Shown: positions 47,128 through 56,767, numbered from the stretch's first letter. The stretch is DNA of 64,000 bases from Burkholderia sp. MS389 (GCF_016899425.1 NZ_CP045995.1:1550001-1614000), one strand, 5' to 3'. Translations and numbers: made by a program. The notes: generated from the sequence alone by a model not told the origin.

Positions 47128-47431
47128 GTTCAGACCCTCCTTGGTACCGCGTTGCACGGAACAGCCAGGAAATCGGACATAGCCCGCGGAAGACGGTTCC
47201 GTTCGGTCAGTCGATTCGCGACGGCGCGTCTGCGACGGCGCGTTTGCGACGGCGCGTTTGCGACGGCGCGAAGGTAGAGGAAGTTTAGAACAGTCAGACG
47301 ATTTGCGCGCACGCCCTTCTGCGGCAAGCGTGCGCGCGAAGGCCGGCATCGCGCGCGGCCTGTGTCGATTCGCGCATGGCGCGCCCGCGCGGCCTGCCTA
47401 CCCGCCGGCGACCATGCGGCGGCGCTCGGTC
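47128..47431. other. Intergenic region with tandem repeat and inverted repeat
   Basis: About 300 bases between the S53 start and the LysE stop. It holds a four-copy 14-bp repeat (47218-47273) and a perfect 10-bp inverted repeat at 47305-47337 (GCGCGCACGC / GCGTGCGCGC). The hairpin has no T-run, so it is a weak candidate terminator for the upstream LysE gene. Confidence 0.5.
47218..47273. repeat. 14-bp tandem repeat, four copies
   Basis: Units GCGACGGCGCGTTT (with final-base variants) at 47218, 47232, 47246 and 47260. Copies two and three are identical. It lies about 90-150 bases before the S53 peptidase start. Copy number may vary between strains. Confidence 0.9.
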
Positions 47432-48052
47432 TCAGTCCATCGACAACCGCAGCGCAAAACCGATCAACGCAGCGGAAAAGGTCCAGCGCTGCACCGTCTG
47501 CGCGAGCGGATGCGCGCGCATCCACGCCGCGATGCGCGACGCGCCGAACACGCACGCGAGGTCGAAGCACACGCCGGCCGCCACCAGCAGCGCGCCGAGC
47601 GCGAACATCTGCCAGACGACCGGCCCGGCCTCGGGCCGCACGAACTGCGGCAGCAGCACCGAGCAGAACAGCAGCGCCTTCGGGTTCAGCAGGTTGGTCA
47701 GCAGCCCCTTCACGAACGATTGCCGCAACTCGCCCGCCGCCGCGTCGCCGTCGCCGAGCGCGAACACCGGCGAGCGGAACACCTGGATCGCGACGTACGC
47801 GAGATAGAACGCGCCGCCGTAGCGGATCACCTCGTACAACCAGGGCGCGCTGCGGATCAGCGCCGCGACACCGCACGCCGACAGCGTCACGTGCGCGGTG
47901 CGCGCGAGCGACAGGCCGGCCGCCGCGGCCATCCCCGGCCGCACGCCGCGGCCGATGCTGGTCTGCAGCACGAGCGCCATGTCGGGCCCGGGCACCGCGT
48001 AAATGGCCGCCAGCGCGGCGAGATAAATCAACAGCAAATGCGTGGAAATCAT
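47432..48052 (-). CDS. LysE-family amino-acid exporter
   Basis: LysE/RhtB exporter of 206 residues with about six TM segments. Signature blocks: YAVPGPDMALVLQTSIGRG and FVKGLLTNLLNPKALLFC. It is divergent from an Lrp/AsnC regulator at 48187, a common pairing in which the regulator senses an amino acid and switches on its export. It is paralogous to 896-1528. Confidence 0.92.
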   Translation of the reverse strand: MISTHLLLIYLAALAAIYAVPGPDMALVLQTSIGRGVRPGMAAAAGLSLARTAHVTLSACGVAALIRSAPWLYEVIRYGGAFYLAYVAIQVFRSPVFALGDGDAAAGELRQSFVKGLLTNLLNPKALLFCSVLLPQFVRPEAGPVVWQMFALGALLVAAGVCFDLACVFGASRIAAWMRAHPLAQTVQRWTFSAALIGFALRLSMD

Positions 48053-48186
48053 GGTCTGCCCCCGTCCTTCAATGACGATATGTTGCCGCTGAAGGCGGAG
48101 GGATTATTGGCCAACTTTGGCTCAGGAATGGCGATTCATAGGGGAATCCGCCACAATCACGAAACTGTAAAAAGGATTCCACCAAC

Positions 48187-48651
48187 ATGACCGAGCTCGA
48201 CAAAACCGACCGCGCGATACTCGCCGCGGTGCAACGCGACGGCCGCCTGCCGATCGCGCGGCTCGCCGAATCCGTCGGCCTGTCCGAGACGCCGTGCGCG
48301 CGGCGCCTGAAACGTCTGGAAAACGACGGCTACATCGAGCGCTATCGCGCGCAGCTGTCACGCCAGGCGCTGGGCTTCGGCGTGGTTGCGTTCGTGCTCG
48401 TGCGGTTCGCGACGCACGACCGCAAGGTCGCCGACCGGTTCGAACGGGAAGTGCTCGGCATCGAGCGGATCCTCGCGTGCCACAACGTAGCAGGCACGGC
48501 CGATTACCTGCTGCAGGTGGTCGCGCGCGACCTCGACGACTACGGCACGTTCCTGCGCGATTCGCTGCGGATGCTGCCGGGCGTGACGTCGATCGAATCG
48601 GCGCTGTCGTTGCGCGAGGTGAAGCACGACGCGGGGTTGCCGGTGCCGTGA
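48187..48651 (+). CDS. Lrp/AsnC-family transcriptional regulator
   Basis: Lrp/AsnC regulator of 154 residues. The helix-turn-helix is KTDRAILAAVQRDGRLPIAR, LAESVGLSETPCARRLKRLE, and the C-terminal RAM domain includes ACHNVAGTADYLLQVVARDL. An AAGGA site precedes ATG 48187. It is divergent from the LysE exporter and probably regulates it. The gap holds a TTGGCCAA palindrome at 48107-48114 that could be part of an operator. Confidence 0.94.
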   Translation: MTELDKTDRAILAAVQRDGRLPIARLAESVGLSETPCARRLKRLENDGYIERYRAQLSRQALGFGVVAFVLVRFATHDRKVADRFEREVLGIERILACHNVAGTADYLLQVVARDLDDYGTFLRDSLRMLPGVTSIESALSLREVKHDAGLPVP

Positions 48652-48712
48652 CGCACGCCGGGCCGACAAGCCGCGCGCGCAACGCTTGTTCACATTGTCG
48701 GCCGCGCCGGCG

Positions 48713-49630
48713 TCACACCGCGTCGAGCGACTGATGCGCGCGTTCGAGATCCTCGAGAAACGCTTCGACGACCGGATCGCCGCGCCCGTCGCGCGCCACG
48801 ACCATGTGGAACGTGACTTCATAGTGCAGCTGCTCGGGATTGAGCGGCGCGAGCAGCCCCTGCGCGACATACGGCGCCGCGAAGTGCTGCGGCAGGTAGC
48901 CGAGGTGATGACCGGACAGGATCAGCAGCGCGACGGCCTCCATGTTGTCGGCGGTCGCGGTCACGCGATCGGGCGTCGTCGACATCTGCGCCTCCGGCAG
49001 CGGATACGAGCGCCAGGCCCACTCGAAGCCGGCGACGTCGGCCGGCGTCAGCGTGCCGGCGCGTTCGAACAGCGGATGGCCGCGGCCGCAGTACGCGACC
49101 TGCCGCTCGATGAACAGCGGCGTGTAGTGCAGCGTCGGCACGCGATGCCAGAAATAGCCGACCGCGATCTGGATCTCGTTGCTCAGCAGCTTTTCCTCGA
49201 GATCGCCCGGCGCGCGCACCGAAATCGAGAAGCGCACGGCCTCGTCGCGCGTGCGGAACGCGGCGATCGCCTCGGCGATCCGCGCATTCTGGCTGACCGG
49301 CGTATGACCGATCAGGCCGATGTTCAGCGTGCCGACCAGTTGGCGGTCCATGTGCCGCGCGGCCATCCCGAACTCGTCGAGCGCCGCGAGCAGCCTGCGG
49401 CTCATCGCGTGGAACCGCTCGCCCTTCGGCGTGAGCCGGAAGCCGCTGCGGCCGCGCTCGCAGAGCCGGTAGCCGAGCCGCGTCTCGAGCGACGACAGCT
49501 GCGCGCTGATCGTCGACTGGCCGACGTTCAGCATCGCCTGCGCGGCCGACACGCCGCCCGCGTCCGTGACCGCGAGAAACACGCGGATCAACCGCAGATC
49601 GAGGGTCGACAGATTCCCCAGCACGTTCAT
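48713..49630 (-). CDS. LysR-family transcriptional regulator of ureohydrolase operon
   Basis: LysR regulator of 305 residues. The helix-turn-helix (DLRLIRVFLAVTDAGGVSAA, GQSTISAQLSSLE) is followed by an effector domain. It is divergent from a ureohydrolase gene at 49765 and an MHS transporter, with a strong palindrome between them at 49641-49660. It is probably their activator, responding to a guanidino compound. That role is inferred. Confidence 0.92.
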   Translation of the reverse strand: MNVLGNLSTLDLRLIRVFLAVTDAGGVSAAQAMLNVGQSTISAQLSSLETRLGYRLCERGRSGFRLTPKGERFHAMSRRLLAALDEFGMAARHMDRQLVGTLNIGLIGHTPVSQNARIAEAIAAFRTRDEAVRFSISVRAPGDLEEKLLSNEIQIAVGYFWHRVPTLHYTPLFIERQVAYCGRGHPLFERAGTLTPADVAGFEWAWRSYPLPEAQMSTTPDRVTATADNMEAVALLILSGHHLGYLPQHFAAPYVAQGLLAPLNPEQLHYEVTFHMVVARDGRGDPVVEAFLEDLERAHQSLDAV

Positions 49631-49640
49631 CCCCTTCCAT

Positions 49641-49660
49641 ACATCGATGAAGATCGATGT
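49641..49660. promoter_or_regulatory. Palindromic LysR-type operator candidate
   Basis: Perfect inverted repeat ACATCGAT / ATCGATGT with a 4-base spacer in the divergent region between the LysR gene and the ureohydrolase gene. Size and place fit a LysR-type binding site, the arms meeting the T-N11-A idea. Just 10 bases upstream of the LysR start codon. Confidence 0.6.
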
Positions 49661-49764
49661 TTACGTCGATATCTTCGCATTCTTCTTTCCCGGCCGAGCG
49701 CGTAAAACTGTGCGCCAGGCCGCGTCGCATGATACGGCAGCCCCACACCGGAAGAGACGACCCC

Positions 49765-50721
49765 ATGAACGACCCCATCCATTTCCAGCCGCTCGGCGGC
49801 AATGAAATGCCGCGCTCCGGCGGCATCGCGACGATGATGCGCCTGCCGCACGTGTCGAGCGCCGAAGGCCTCGACGCCTGTTTCGTCGGCGTGCCGTTCG
49901 ATCTCGGCACGTCGAACCGCACCGGCGCGCGCTTCGGCCCGCGCCAGATCCGCACCGAATCCGTGCTGCTGCGCCCGTACAACATGGCCACGCGCGCAGC
50001 ACCGTTCGATTCGCTGCAGATCGCCGACATCGGCGACGTCGCGATCAACCCGTACAACCTGCACGATTCGATCGCCCGCATCGAAGCCGCGTACGACGCG
50101 ATTCTCGAGCACGACTGCAAGCCGATCACGCTCGGCGGCGACCATACGATCGCACTGCCGATCCTGCGCGCGATCCACCGCAAGCACGGCAAGGTTGCAT
50201 TGATCCACGTCGATGCACATGCCGACGTGAACGACACGATGATGGGCGAAAAGATCGCGCACGGCACGCCGTTCCGCCGCGCGGTCGAGGAAGGACTGCT
50301 GCACGGCGACAAGGTCACGCAGATCGGCCTGCGCGGCACCGGCTACGCGGCCGAGGATTTCGACTGGTGCCGCGAGCAGGGCTTCCGCGTGGTCCAGGCC
50401 GAGGAATGCTGGAACAAGTCGCTCGCGCCGCTGATGGAAGAAGTGCGCGCGCGCATCGGCGACACGCCCGTCTACATCACGTTCGACATCGACGGCATCG
50501 ATCCGGCCTACGCGCCGGGCACCGGCACGCCGGAAATCGCGGGCCTCACGGTGCCGCAGGCGCTCGAGATCATCCGCGGCGCGAAGGGGCTGAACATCGT
50601 CGGCTGCGATCTCGTCGAAGTCGCGCCGCCGTACGACCCGTTCGGCACCACCGCGCTGCTCGGCGCGAACCTCGCGTACGAGCTGCTGTGCGTGCTGCCG
50701 GGCGTCGCGTATCGCGACTGA
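49765..50721 (+). CDS. Ureohydrolase: agmatinase / guanidinobutyrase-like
   Basis: Manganese ureohydrolase of 318 residues that removes urea from a guanidino substrate. Metal ligands: His127 in GGDHTIALP, Asp150, His152 and Asp154 in HVDAHADVND, and Asp241, Asp243 in TFDIDGIDPAYAPGTGTPE. Length and context (LysR regulator, transporter) equally suit agmatinase, guanidinobutyrase or guanidinopropionase. ATG 49765 follows a GGAAGAGA site. It is likely co-transcribed with the MHS transporter 61 bases downstream. Confidence 0.9.
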   Translation: MNDPIHFQPLGGNEMPRSGGIATMMRLPHVSSAEGLDACFVGVPFDLGTSNRTGARFGPRQIRTESVLLRPYNMATRAAPFDSLQIADIGDVAINPYNLHDSIARIEAAYDAILEHDCKPITLGGDHTIALPILRAIHRKHGKVALIHVDAHADVNDTMMGEKIAHGTPFRRAVEEGLLHGDKVTQIGLRGTGYAAEDFDWCREQGFRVVQAEECWNKSLAPLMEEVRARIGDTPVYITFDIDGIDPAYAPGTGTPEIAGLTVPQALEIIRGAKGLNIVGCDLVEVAPPYDPFGTTALLGANLAYELLCVLPGVAYRD

Positions 50722-50782
50722 CGACCGATCCCGCTACACGACCTATTCCAAATCAGAGGATTCCAGAGGAGCACACAGAAAG

Positions 50783-52108
50783 ATGGGGACTTCCGTCAAG
50801 CAACCGAAGCGGGCGGCGCTCGCGTCGTTCGTCGGCACCACGATCGAGTGGTACGACTTCTATAGTTATGCGACCGCCGCCGCCATCGTGTTCGGGCCGC
50901 TGTTCTTTCCCGGCGAAAACCGTTTCATCAGCCTGCTTGCATCGTTCGGCTCGTTCGCGGTCGGCTTCTTCGCGCGGCCGCTCGGCGGCGTGATGTTCGG
51001 CTATCTCGGCGACCGCTTCGGCCGCAAGCGGTCGCTGCTCGCGACGCTGATGCTGATGGCCGTGTCGACGGTCGCGATCGGCCTGCTTCCCACGCATGCG
51101 CAAGCCGGCGTGATCGCACCGATCCTGCTTGTGCTGATGCGCGTGCTGCAAGGCATCGCAGTGGGCGGCGAATGGGGCGGCGCGGTGCTGCTGGCCGGCG
51201 AGCATGCGCCCGAAGGCAAGCGCACGTTCTTCGCGTCGTTCGCGCAGCTGGGCAGCGCGAGCGGCCTGATCCTGTCGATGCTCGCGTTCGGCGCGATCAG
51301 CACGCTGTCGAAGGACGACATGATGAGCTGGGGCTGGCGCGTGCCGTTCCTCGCGAGTTCCGTGCTGCTGGTCGTCGGCTTCGTGATCCGTGCGAGCGTG
51401 TCGGAATCGCCCGAGTTCGAGGAAGTCAGGAAGAGCGGCAACATCGCGCAAAAACCGCTGCGCGAGGCGCTCAAGGTCTGGCCGCTGCTGCTGCTCGCGA
51501 TCGGCGCGAACGTGTACGGGATCGCCGGCGTGTATTTCAGCAACATCTTCATGATCAGCTACGCGACCCAGTTCCTGTCGCTCGACCGGTCGATGGTGCT
51601 GCATTGCATGACGATCGTCGCGGTGCTGCAGTTCGTCGTGCAGCTCGCGGCCGCGTTCCTCGCGCAGCGCTTCGGCACCACGCGCGTACTGCTGATCACC
51701 GGCGCGTGGGCAATGATCGTCCCGTTCGTGATGCTGCCGCTCGTGCATATGGGCACGCCGGTGTCGATCACGGTCGGCGTCGGCCTCGCGACGCTCGCGG
51801 AATCGGGCTACTACTCGGTCGTCGCGGGCTTCGTCAGCGGCATCTTCATCGCACGGATCCGCTATACGGCAATTTCGATCGCGTACCAGGTGTGCGGCGC
51901 GCTCGCCGGCGGCCTCACGCCGCTCGTCGCGACGCTGATCGCGCAGAACGCGGCCCCGCAATGGTGGCCGCTCGCGCTCCAGTACACGAGCGCCGCCGTG
52001 CTGTCGTCGCTGTGCGTGTGGTTGATCTCGCGCCGCGTCAGCATCGACGATGCGGGCGCGCCCGGCAAGACGCGCGAAGCGCTGCCGCGCGGCGCACGCG
52101 CCGCGTAG
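50783..52108 (+). CDS. MHS-family MFS transporter (metabolite:H+ symporter)
   Basis: Twelve-TM MFS protein of 441 residues of the metabolite:H+ symporter (MHS) group. The family start is ALASFVGTTIEWYDFYSYAT, then GVMFGYLGDRFGRKRSLLAT and LLPTHAQAGVIAPILLVLMR with GGEWGGAVLLAGEH. In this operon it may import the guanidino compound acted on by the ureohydrolase. An AGAGGAG site precedes ATG 50783. A bidirectional terminator follows. Confidence 0.92.
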   Translation: MGTSVKQPKRAALASFVGTTIEWYDFYSYATAAAIVFGPLFFPGENRFISLLASFGSFAVGFFARPLGGVMFGYLGDRFGRKRSLLATLMLMAVSTVAIGLLPTHAQAGVIAPILLVLMRVLQGIAVGGEWGGAVLLAGEHAPEGKRTFFASFAQLGSASGLILSMLAFGAISTLSKDDMMSWGWRVPFLASSVLLVVGFVIRASVSESPEFEEVRKSGNIAQKPLREALKVWPLLLLAIGANVYGIAGVYFSNIFMISYATQFLSLDRSMVLHCMTIVAVLQFVVQLAAAFLAQRFGTTRVLLITGAWAMIVPFVMLPLVHMGTPVSITVGVGLATLAESGYYSVVAGFVSGIFIARIRYTAISIAYQVCGALAGGLTPLVATLIAQNAAPQWWPLALQYTSAAVLSSLCVWLISRRVSIDDAGAPGKTREALPRGARAA

Positions 52109-52149
52109 CGCTCGACGCGTAGCGCCTGTCGCACATGCATGCATGACGT

Positions 52150-52177
52150 AAAACGACCCGCTTTCGCGGGTCGTTTT
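52150..52177. terminator. Bidirectional Rho-independent terminator
   Basis: Perfect 12-bp stem (AAAACGACCCGC / GCGGGTCGTTTT) with a TTTC loop and T-rich flanks on both strands. It lies between the convergent MHS transporter and metE genes and serves both. Confidence 0.92.
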
Positions 52178-52246
52178 CTTTGCCGCCCGATCGATGATCG
52201 ATGATCGACGATCGGCGACCGCTACCGCCCTGCGTTCGCTGCGTGG

Positions 52247-54541
52247 TTACCGCACCTGGCTACGCAGCGTCTTCGCCGCGGCGACCATGTTCGTCAGCGC
52301 CGGAATCACTTCCTCCCACTGACGCGTCTTCAGCCCGCAGTCCGGGTTCACCCACAGACGTTCCGCCGGAATCCGCTCGGCCGCCTTCCTCATCAGCCCG
52401 ACGATATGATCCTGCGTCGGGATGTTCGGCGAGTGAATGTCGTACACGCCCGGCCCGATTTCATTCGGATACTTGAAGGTGTCGAACGCATCGAGCAACT
52501 CCATGTCGGAGCGCGACGTCTCGATCGTGATCACGTCCGCGTCCATGTCGGCGATCGACGCGATGATGTCGTTGAACTCCGAATAGCACATGTGCGTGTG
52601 GATCTGCGTATCGTCCTGCACGCCGTTCGCGGTGATGCGGAACGACTCGACCGCCCACTTCAGGTAGTCGCTCCATTGCGCGCGGCGCAGCGGCAGCCCT
52701 TCGCGCAGCGCGGCTTCGTCGATCTGGATCACGCGCACGCCGGCCTTCTCGAGATCGAGCACTTCATCGCGGATCGCCAGCGCAAGCTGGTAGCACGACA
52801 CCGAGCGCGGCTGGTCGTCGCGCACGAACGACCAGTTCAGGATCGTCACGGGGCCGGTCAGCATGCCCTTCATCGGCTTGTCCGTCAGCGACTGCGCATA
52901 GGCGATCCACTCGACCGTCATCGCCTTCGGGCGGCTGATGTCGCCGAACAGGATCGGCGGCTTCACGCAGCGCGAACCGTACGACTGCACCCAGCCGAAC
53001 TGACTGAACGCATAGCCGTCGAGCTGTTCGCCGAAGTATTCGACCATGTCGTTGCGCTCGGCTTCGCCATGCACGAGCACGTCGAGTTCGAGCGATTCCT
53101 GTTCGCGCACGCTGCGTTCGATCTCGGCCTGCATCGCCGCGCGATAGCCGGCTTCGTCCAGCGCGCCGGCCTTGAACCGGCTGCGCGCCTGGCGGATGTC
53201 GGCGGTCTGCGGGAACGAGCCGATCGTCGTCGTCGGGAACGCCGGCAGGTTCAGGCGCGCCGACTGCTTCGATGCACGCTGCGTATACGGGCTCGCGCGG
53301 TTGCCGAGCGGCGCGTCGATGCGCGCGAGCGCGGCCTTCACCGCCGGGTTGTTCACGCGCGGCGAGCGGCGCCGCGAATCGATCGCGGCGGCATTCGCGG
53401 CGAGCGCGTCGGCCACCTTGTCGCGGCCTTCGTTCAGTGCGGTCGCAAGCACCTTCAGCTCGTCGAGCTTCTGCAGCGCGAACGCGAGCCACGAGCGGAT
53501 TTCCGCGTCGAGCTTCTCTTCGCTCGCGAGATCGACCGGCACGTGCAACAGCGAGCATGACGGCGCGAGCCACAGCCGGTCGCCCAGTTGCTTCGCGAGC
53601 GGCTCGAGCCAGTCGAGCGCGGCGTTCAGGTCGGTCTTCCAGATGTTGCGGCCGTTGATCGCGCCGACCGACAGCACGCGCTCCGGCGGCAGTTCGCGCA
53701 CCAGCGCGTCGACTTCGTCGCGGGCATTGATCGCGTCGATATGCAGGCCGTCGATCGACAGCGACGCCGCGAGCGTCAGATTGTCCTGAAGCTGGCCGAA
53801 GTACGTGGCGAGCAGCAGCTTGATGCGGCGCGTTTCCAGCGCCTCGTACGCGATGCGGAATGCCTGGCGCCATTCGGCATCGAGCTCGGTCACGAGAATC
53901 GGTTCGTCGATCTGCACCCATTCGACACCCTGCGCGGTCAGCGTGTCGAGCAGCGCGCCGTACACCGGCAGCAGCTTCGGCAGCAGCGCGAGGCGGTCGG
54001 AATCGTCCTTCGCCTTGCCGAGCCACAGGTACGTGACGGGGCCGAGAATCACCGGTTTCGCATTCACGCCCTGCGCGGTCGCTTCGGCGAGTTGCTGGAG
54101 CAGACGCGACGGATCGAGCGAGAAATTCGTGTCCGCATGGAACTCCGGCACGATGTAGTGGTAGTTCGTATCGAACCACTTCGTCATTTCACCGGCCGCG
54201 ACCCCGCCGCAGCACGCGGCGTGCTCCTCCGTCGACTGCGCCGAACGGCCGCGTGCGACGCGGAAATAATTGTCGAGCGCATCGCCGTGGAAATCCTGCA
54301 CGCGCTTCGGCAGGTTGCCGAGCGTGAAGCTCATGTCGAGCACCTGGTCGTAGAACGCGAAGTCGCCGATCGGCGCGAGATCGAGATCGCGCTGGTCGTG
54401 CCAATGACGCCGGCGCAACTCGGCGCCAAGCGCCTTCAGTTCGTCGCGCGACGATTCACCCTTCCAGTAGCGTTCGAGACCGAACTTGAGTTCGCGCTTC
54501 GCGCCGATGCGCGGAAAACCGAGGTTGTGTGTCGTGACCAT
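52247..54541 (-). CDS. metE: Cobalamin-independent methionine synthase
   Basis: MetE of 764 residues transfers a methyl group from 5-methyl-tetrahydropteroyl-polyglutamate to homocysteine. It starts [20 protein letters not shown]. The C-terminal half carries the zinc ligands in HMCYSEFND (His650, Cys652) and [11 protein letters not shown] (Cys735). Family-normal length. Divergent from metR, with likely MetR sites between. It gives methionine synthesis when cobalamin or cobalt is scarce, relevant to the cbtBA genes nearby. Confidence 0.97.
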   Translation of the reverse strand: MVTTHNLGFPRIGAKRELKFGLERYWKGESSRDELKALGAELRRRHWHDQRDLDLAPIGDFAFYDQVLDMSFTLGNLPKRVQDFHGDALDNYFRVARGRSAQSTEEHAACCGGVAAGEMTKWFDTNYHYIVPEFHADTNFSLDPSRLLQQLAEATAQGVNAKPVILGPVTYLWLGKAKDDSDRLALLPKLLPVYGALLDTLTAQGVEWVQIDEPILVTELDAEWRQAFRIAYEALETRRIKLLLATYFGQLQDNLTLAASLSIDGLHIDAINARDEVDALVRELPPERVLSVGAINGRNIWKTDLNAALDWLEPLAKQLGDRLWLAPSCSLLHVPVDLASEEKLDAEIRSWLAFALQKLDELKVLATALNEGRDKVADALAANAAAIDSRRRSPRVNNPAVKAALARIDAPLGNRASPYTQRASKQSARLNLPAFPTTTIGSFPQTADIRQARSRFKAGALDEAGYRAAMQAEIERSVREQESLELDVLVHGEAERNDMVEYFGEQLDGYAFSQFGWVQSYGSRCVKPPILFGDISRPKAMTVEWIAYAQSLTDKPMKGMLTGPVTILNWSFVRDDQPRSVSCYQLALAIRDEVLDLEKAGVRVIQIDEAALREGLPLRRAQWSDYLKWAVESFRITANGVQDDTQIHTHMCYSEFNDIIASIADMDADVITIETSRSDMELLDAFDTFKYPNEIGPGVYDIHSPNIPTQDHIVGLMRKAAERIPAERLWVNPDCGLKTRQWEEVIPALTNMVAAAKTLRSQVR

Positions 54542-54589
54542 GAAGCTGCCGTCCAGAAGAAAGTGTAGATCCGGCAGCCATCATAGGGA

Positions 54590-54622
54590 TTTCAAACCAT
54601 GAAATAAAATGGCATTATTTCA
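54590..54622. promoter_or_regulatory. metE-metR operator region, overlapping inverted repeats
   Basis: Two overlapping inverted repeats lie in the 127-base divergent gap: TTTCA-N5-TGAAA at 54590-54604 and TGAAATAA-N7-TTATTTCA at 54600-54622. They share the central TGAAA. MetR sites in enterobacteria are TGAA-N5-TTCA; these have related half-sites. An ATG at 54609 falls inside and is not a start codon. Confidence 0.65.
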
Positions 54623-54668
54623 TTCATCCATTAACATTTTTCATGCATCTGCCCGATGCACGCAATCC

Positions 54669-55577
54669 ATGCTGGAACGATTCCATCTCGTCGTCATACG
54701 TGAAGTCGAGCGCCAGGGCTCGCTGACCGCGGCGGCCAATGCGCTGCACCTCACGCAATCGGCGCTCAGCCACACCGTCAGGAAAGTCGAGCAGCAGCTC
54801 GGCACGGCGATCTGGGACCGCGAAGGCCGCGGCCTGCGGCTCACGCAGGGCGGGCACTATCTGCTGAAGCTGGCGAACCGGCTGCTGCCGCAGTTCGAGC
54901 TCGCCGAGGAGCGGATGAAGCAGTACGCGAAGGGCGAGCGCGGCACGCTGCGCATCGGGATGGAGTGCCACCCGTGCTATCAGTGGCTGCTGAAGGTCGT
55001 GTCGCCGTACCTGTCGCGCTGGCCCGACGTCGACGTGGACGTGAAGCAGCGCTTCCAGTTCGGCGGCATCGGCGCGCTGTTCGGTTACGACATCGACGTG
55101 CTCGTGACGCCCGATCCGCTGAACAAGCCGGGGCTGCGCTTCGACCCGGTGTTCGACTACGAACAGGTGCTGGTGGTCGCGGATTCGCACCGGTTCGCGA
55201 ATGTCGACTACGTGACGCCCGAACAACTGACCGATGAGATCCTGATCACGTACCCGGTCGAGACCGACCGGCTCGACATCTACAACCAGTTCCTGACGCC
55301 GGCCGGCATCGTGCCGAGGCGGCACAAGTCGATCGAGACGACCGACATCATGTTGCAGATGGTCGCGAGCGCGCGCGGCGTGGCCGCGCTGCCGCGGTGG
55401 CTTGCCGACGAGTATGCGGACCGGATGCCGGTCGTGCCGGTCAAGCTCGGCAAGAACGGCATCGCGAAGCAGATCTTCCTCGGCATCCGCGAAGCGGACG
55501 CAGCGATCGACTATCTGGCCGCGTTCGTCGCGCTGGCGCGCGAATCGACGTGGAGCGCGCCGCGCATGCTGCGCTAG
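54669..55577 (+). CDS. metR: LysR-family regulator MetR
   Basis: MetR-type LysR regulator of 302 residues activating metE and related genes with homocysteine as co-inducer. Helix-turn-helix: SLTAAANALHLTQSALSHTV, then KVEQQLGTAIWDREGRGLRL. It carries GMECHPCYQWLLKVV, a MetR hallmark. Start ATG 54669 (MLERFHLVVIREVER) is preferred over 54609, which lies in the operator. Divergent from metE. Confidence 0.94.
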   Translation: MLERFHLVVIREVERQGSLTAAANALHLTQSALSHTVRKVEQQLGTAIWDREGRGLRLTQGGHYLLKLANRLLPQFELAEERMKQYAKGERGTLRIGMECHPCYQWLLKVVSPYLSRWPDVDVDVKQRFQFGGIGALFGYDIDVLVTPDPLNKPGLRFDPVFDYEQVLVVADSHRFANVDYVTPEQLTDEILITYPVETDRLDIYNQFLTPAGIVPRRHKSIETTDIMLQMVASARGVAALPRWLADEYADRMPVVPVKLGKNGIAKQIFLGIREADAAIDYLAAFVALARESTWSAPRMLR

Positions 55578-55599
55578 GCGCGCCCGGTTGCCCCGCGCG

Positions 55600-56322
55600 T
55601 CAGGCGGCGCGCAGGCCGGCGCGTTCGCCGCGCTCGACCCACGCGCCGAACAGCAGGCCGATCGTCGTCCACATGATCACCTGCATGCCGATGGCCGCCA
55701 CGCGGAACTTCCACAGCAAGGTCGCCGGAAAATCGGCCGGCAACTCGCTGACCGACGGCAGCCCGATCTGCACGGCCGCGATGATCGCGACGAACACGAG
55801 CCCGGCGACGATCGATGCGTTCCACGGGCCGAGCTTCGCCAGCAGATGGCGGCGCACGCCGACCGAGAACACCATCGTCGCGACCGAGATCGCGATCATC
55901 AGGAAGAACAGGCCGGTGCGATAGCCGATCGTGTCGGGGTCGCCGACCGACGGCGGATTGGCCGGGTACTTGAGGTTCGGCACGATCACGAGCGCGACGA
56001 ACGCCGCCAGCGCGAGCCACGCGGCCAGCGGCCGTGCCGGCAGGCGGCTGCCGCGTCCGTACGCATACGCGAACACCAGCGAGAACAGCCCGCCGAATGC
56101 CGCGCCGTACGTCACGACGCCCGTCAGCAGCCCAAGGCCGGCCTGCGTGTGGCGGCTGACCAGCTCGGGTTCCGGCGCCTCGCCTTGGGCGGCGGCGGTT
56201 TTCTCTTCGACGGCGATCGCCTGATCGACTTGCGGTTCGCCGACGATCCTGGCGAAACCGAACGTGAGGAGGCCCGCGGCGATGCCTGCGAGCATCCCGC
56301 GCATGAGTAGCTTTCCGACCAT
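55600..56322 (-). CDS. cbtA: Cobalt transporter subunit CbtA
   Basis: Membrane protein of 240 residues with about five TM segments: MRGMLAGIAAGLLTFGFARI, LLTGVVTYGAAFGGLFSLVF and others, plus the CbtA signature DTIGYRTGLFF. It works with CbtB to move cobalt into the cell. ATG 56322 was taken; the longer frame above overlaps CbtB out of frame. CbtB ends 13 bases upstream and a cobalamin riboswitch controls both. Confidence 0.92.
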   Translation of the reverse strand: MVGKLLMRGMLAGIAAGLLTFGFARIVGEPQVDQAIAVEEKTAAAQGEAPEPELVSRHTQAGLGLLTGVVTYGAAFGGLFSLVFAYAYGRGSRLPARPLAAWLALAAFVALVIVPNLKYPANPPSVGDPDTIGYRTGLFFLMIAISVATMVFSVGVRRHLLAKLGPWNASIVAGLVFVAIIAAVQIGLPSVSELPADFPATLLWKFRVAAIGMQVIMWTTIGLLFGAWVERGERAGLRAA

Positions 56323-56335
56323 CGCAGGCTCCGCG

Positions 56336-56545
56336 TCAGTGGCAGGGAAAGCCGAGCAGATGGCGGCCGTCGTGGACGAATTCGTGGACATACATGCCCG
56401 GCACGAGCGACGTCGCGCCCTGTTCCGCACCGACGAAATACAGCGCGAGCAGCAGGATCAGGCCGACGAACACGGCCCAGGGCAACAGCTCGCGGACGGG
56501 GATGGGTGCCGGCACGACCGCCGGCTTCAGCACTGCTTCGCTCAT
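56336..56545 (-). CDS. cbtB: Cobalt transporter subunit CbtB
   Basis: Small protein of 69 residues: one TM (about 17-40, RELLPWAVFVGLILLLALYF) and a His-rich C-terminus HEFVHDGRHLLGFPCH that should bind cobalt. This is the exact CbtB layout. The AGGTG ribosome site lies just below the riboswitch, suggesting translational control. First gene of the cbtBA operon. Confidence 0.94.
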   Translation of the reverse strand: MSEAVLKPAVVPAPIPVRELLPWAVFVGLILLLALYFVGAEQGATSLVPGMYVHEFVHDGRHLLGFPCH

Positions 56546-56589
56546 GGATGCACCTCAGGGGAATCGCGCCCCGACAAATGATGGATGGG

Positions 56590-56679
56590 TACGAAGGCAG
56601 GTCTGGCTTCCGGGATCGTCGATTCCCCGGTTACAGTGGCGCGACCGCGCCGGAATTGCACCGGCTTCCGCGCTTCGTA
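56590..56679 (-). ncRNA. Cobalamin riboswitch upstream of cbtBA
   Basis: On the minus strand, the B12-box elements GGAAGCCGGTGCAATTCCGG and GCGCCACTGTAA are followed by GGAAGCCAGACCTGCC. A P1 helix TACGAAG (56673-56679) pairs with CTTCGTA (56590-56596). This is a compact cobalamin riboswitch. It should turn cobalt uptake off when coenzyme B12 is high. The last element lies about 45 bases before the cbtB start. Confidence 0.93.
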
Positions 56680-56767
56680 TCGGGCGAATTGTACGCGCGA
56701 ACGTTCGCGTATTGAAGCGATGACACACGGGTAAGCGCGTCCCGCTCCGGATCATCCGACAACCGAC

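Noticed and set aside
47305..47337. Perfect GC-rich inverted repeat as a terminator
   Set aside because: There is no T-run on either strand, so it is not called as a Rho-independent terminator; kept only in the intergenic note.
54609..54668. Upstream ATG as the MetR start
   Set aside because: It lies inside the metE-metR palindromes and would add residues unlike any MetR N-terminus.
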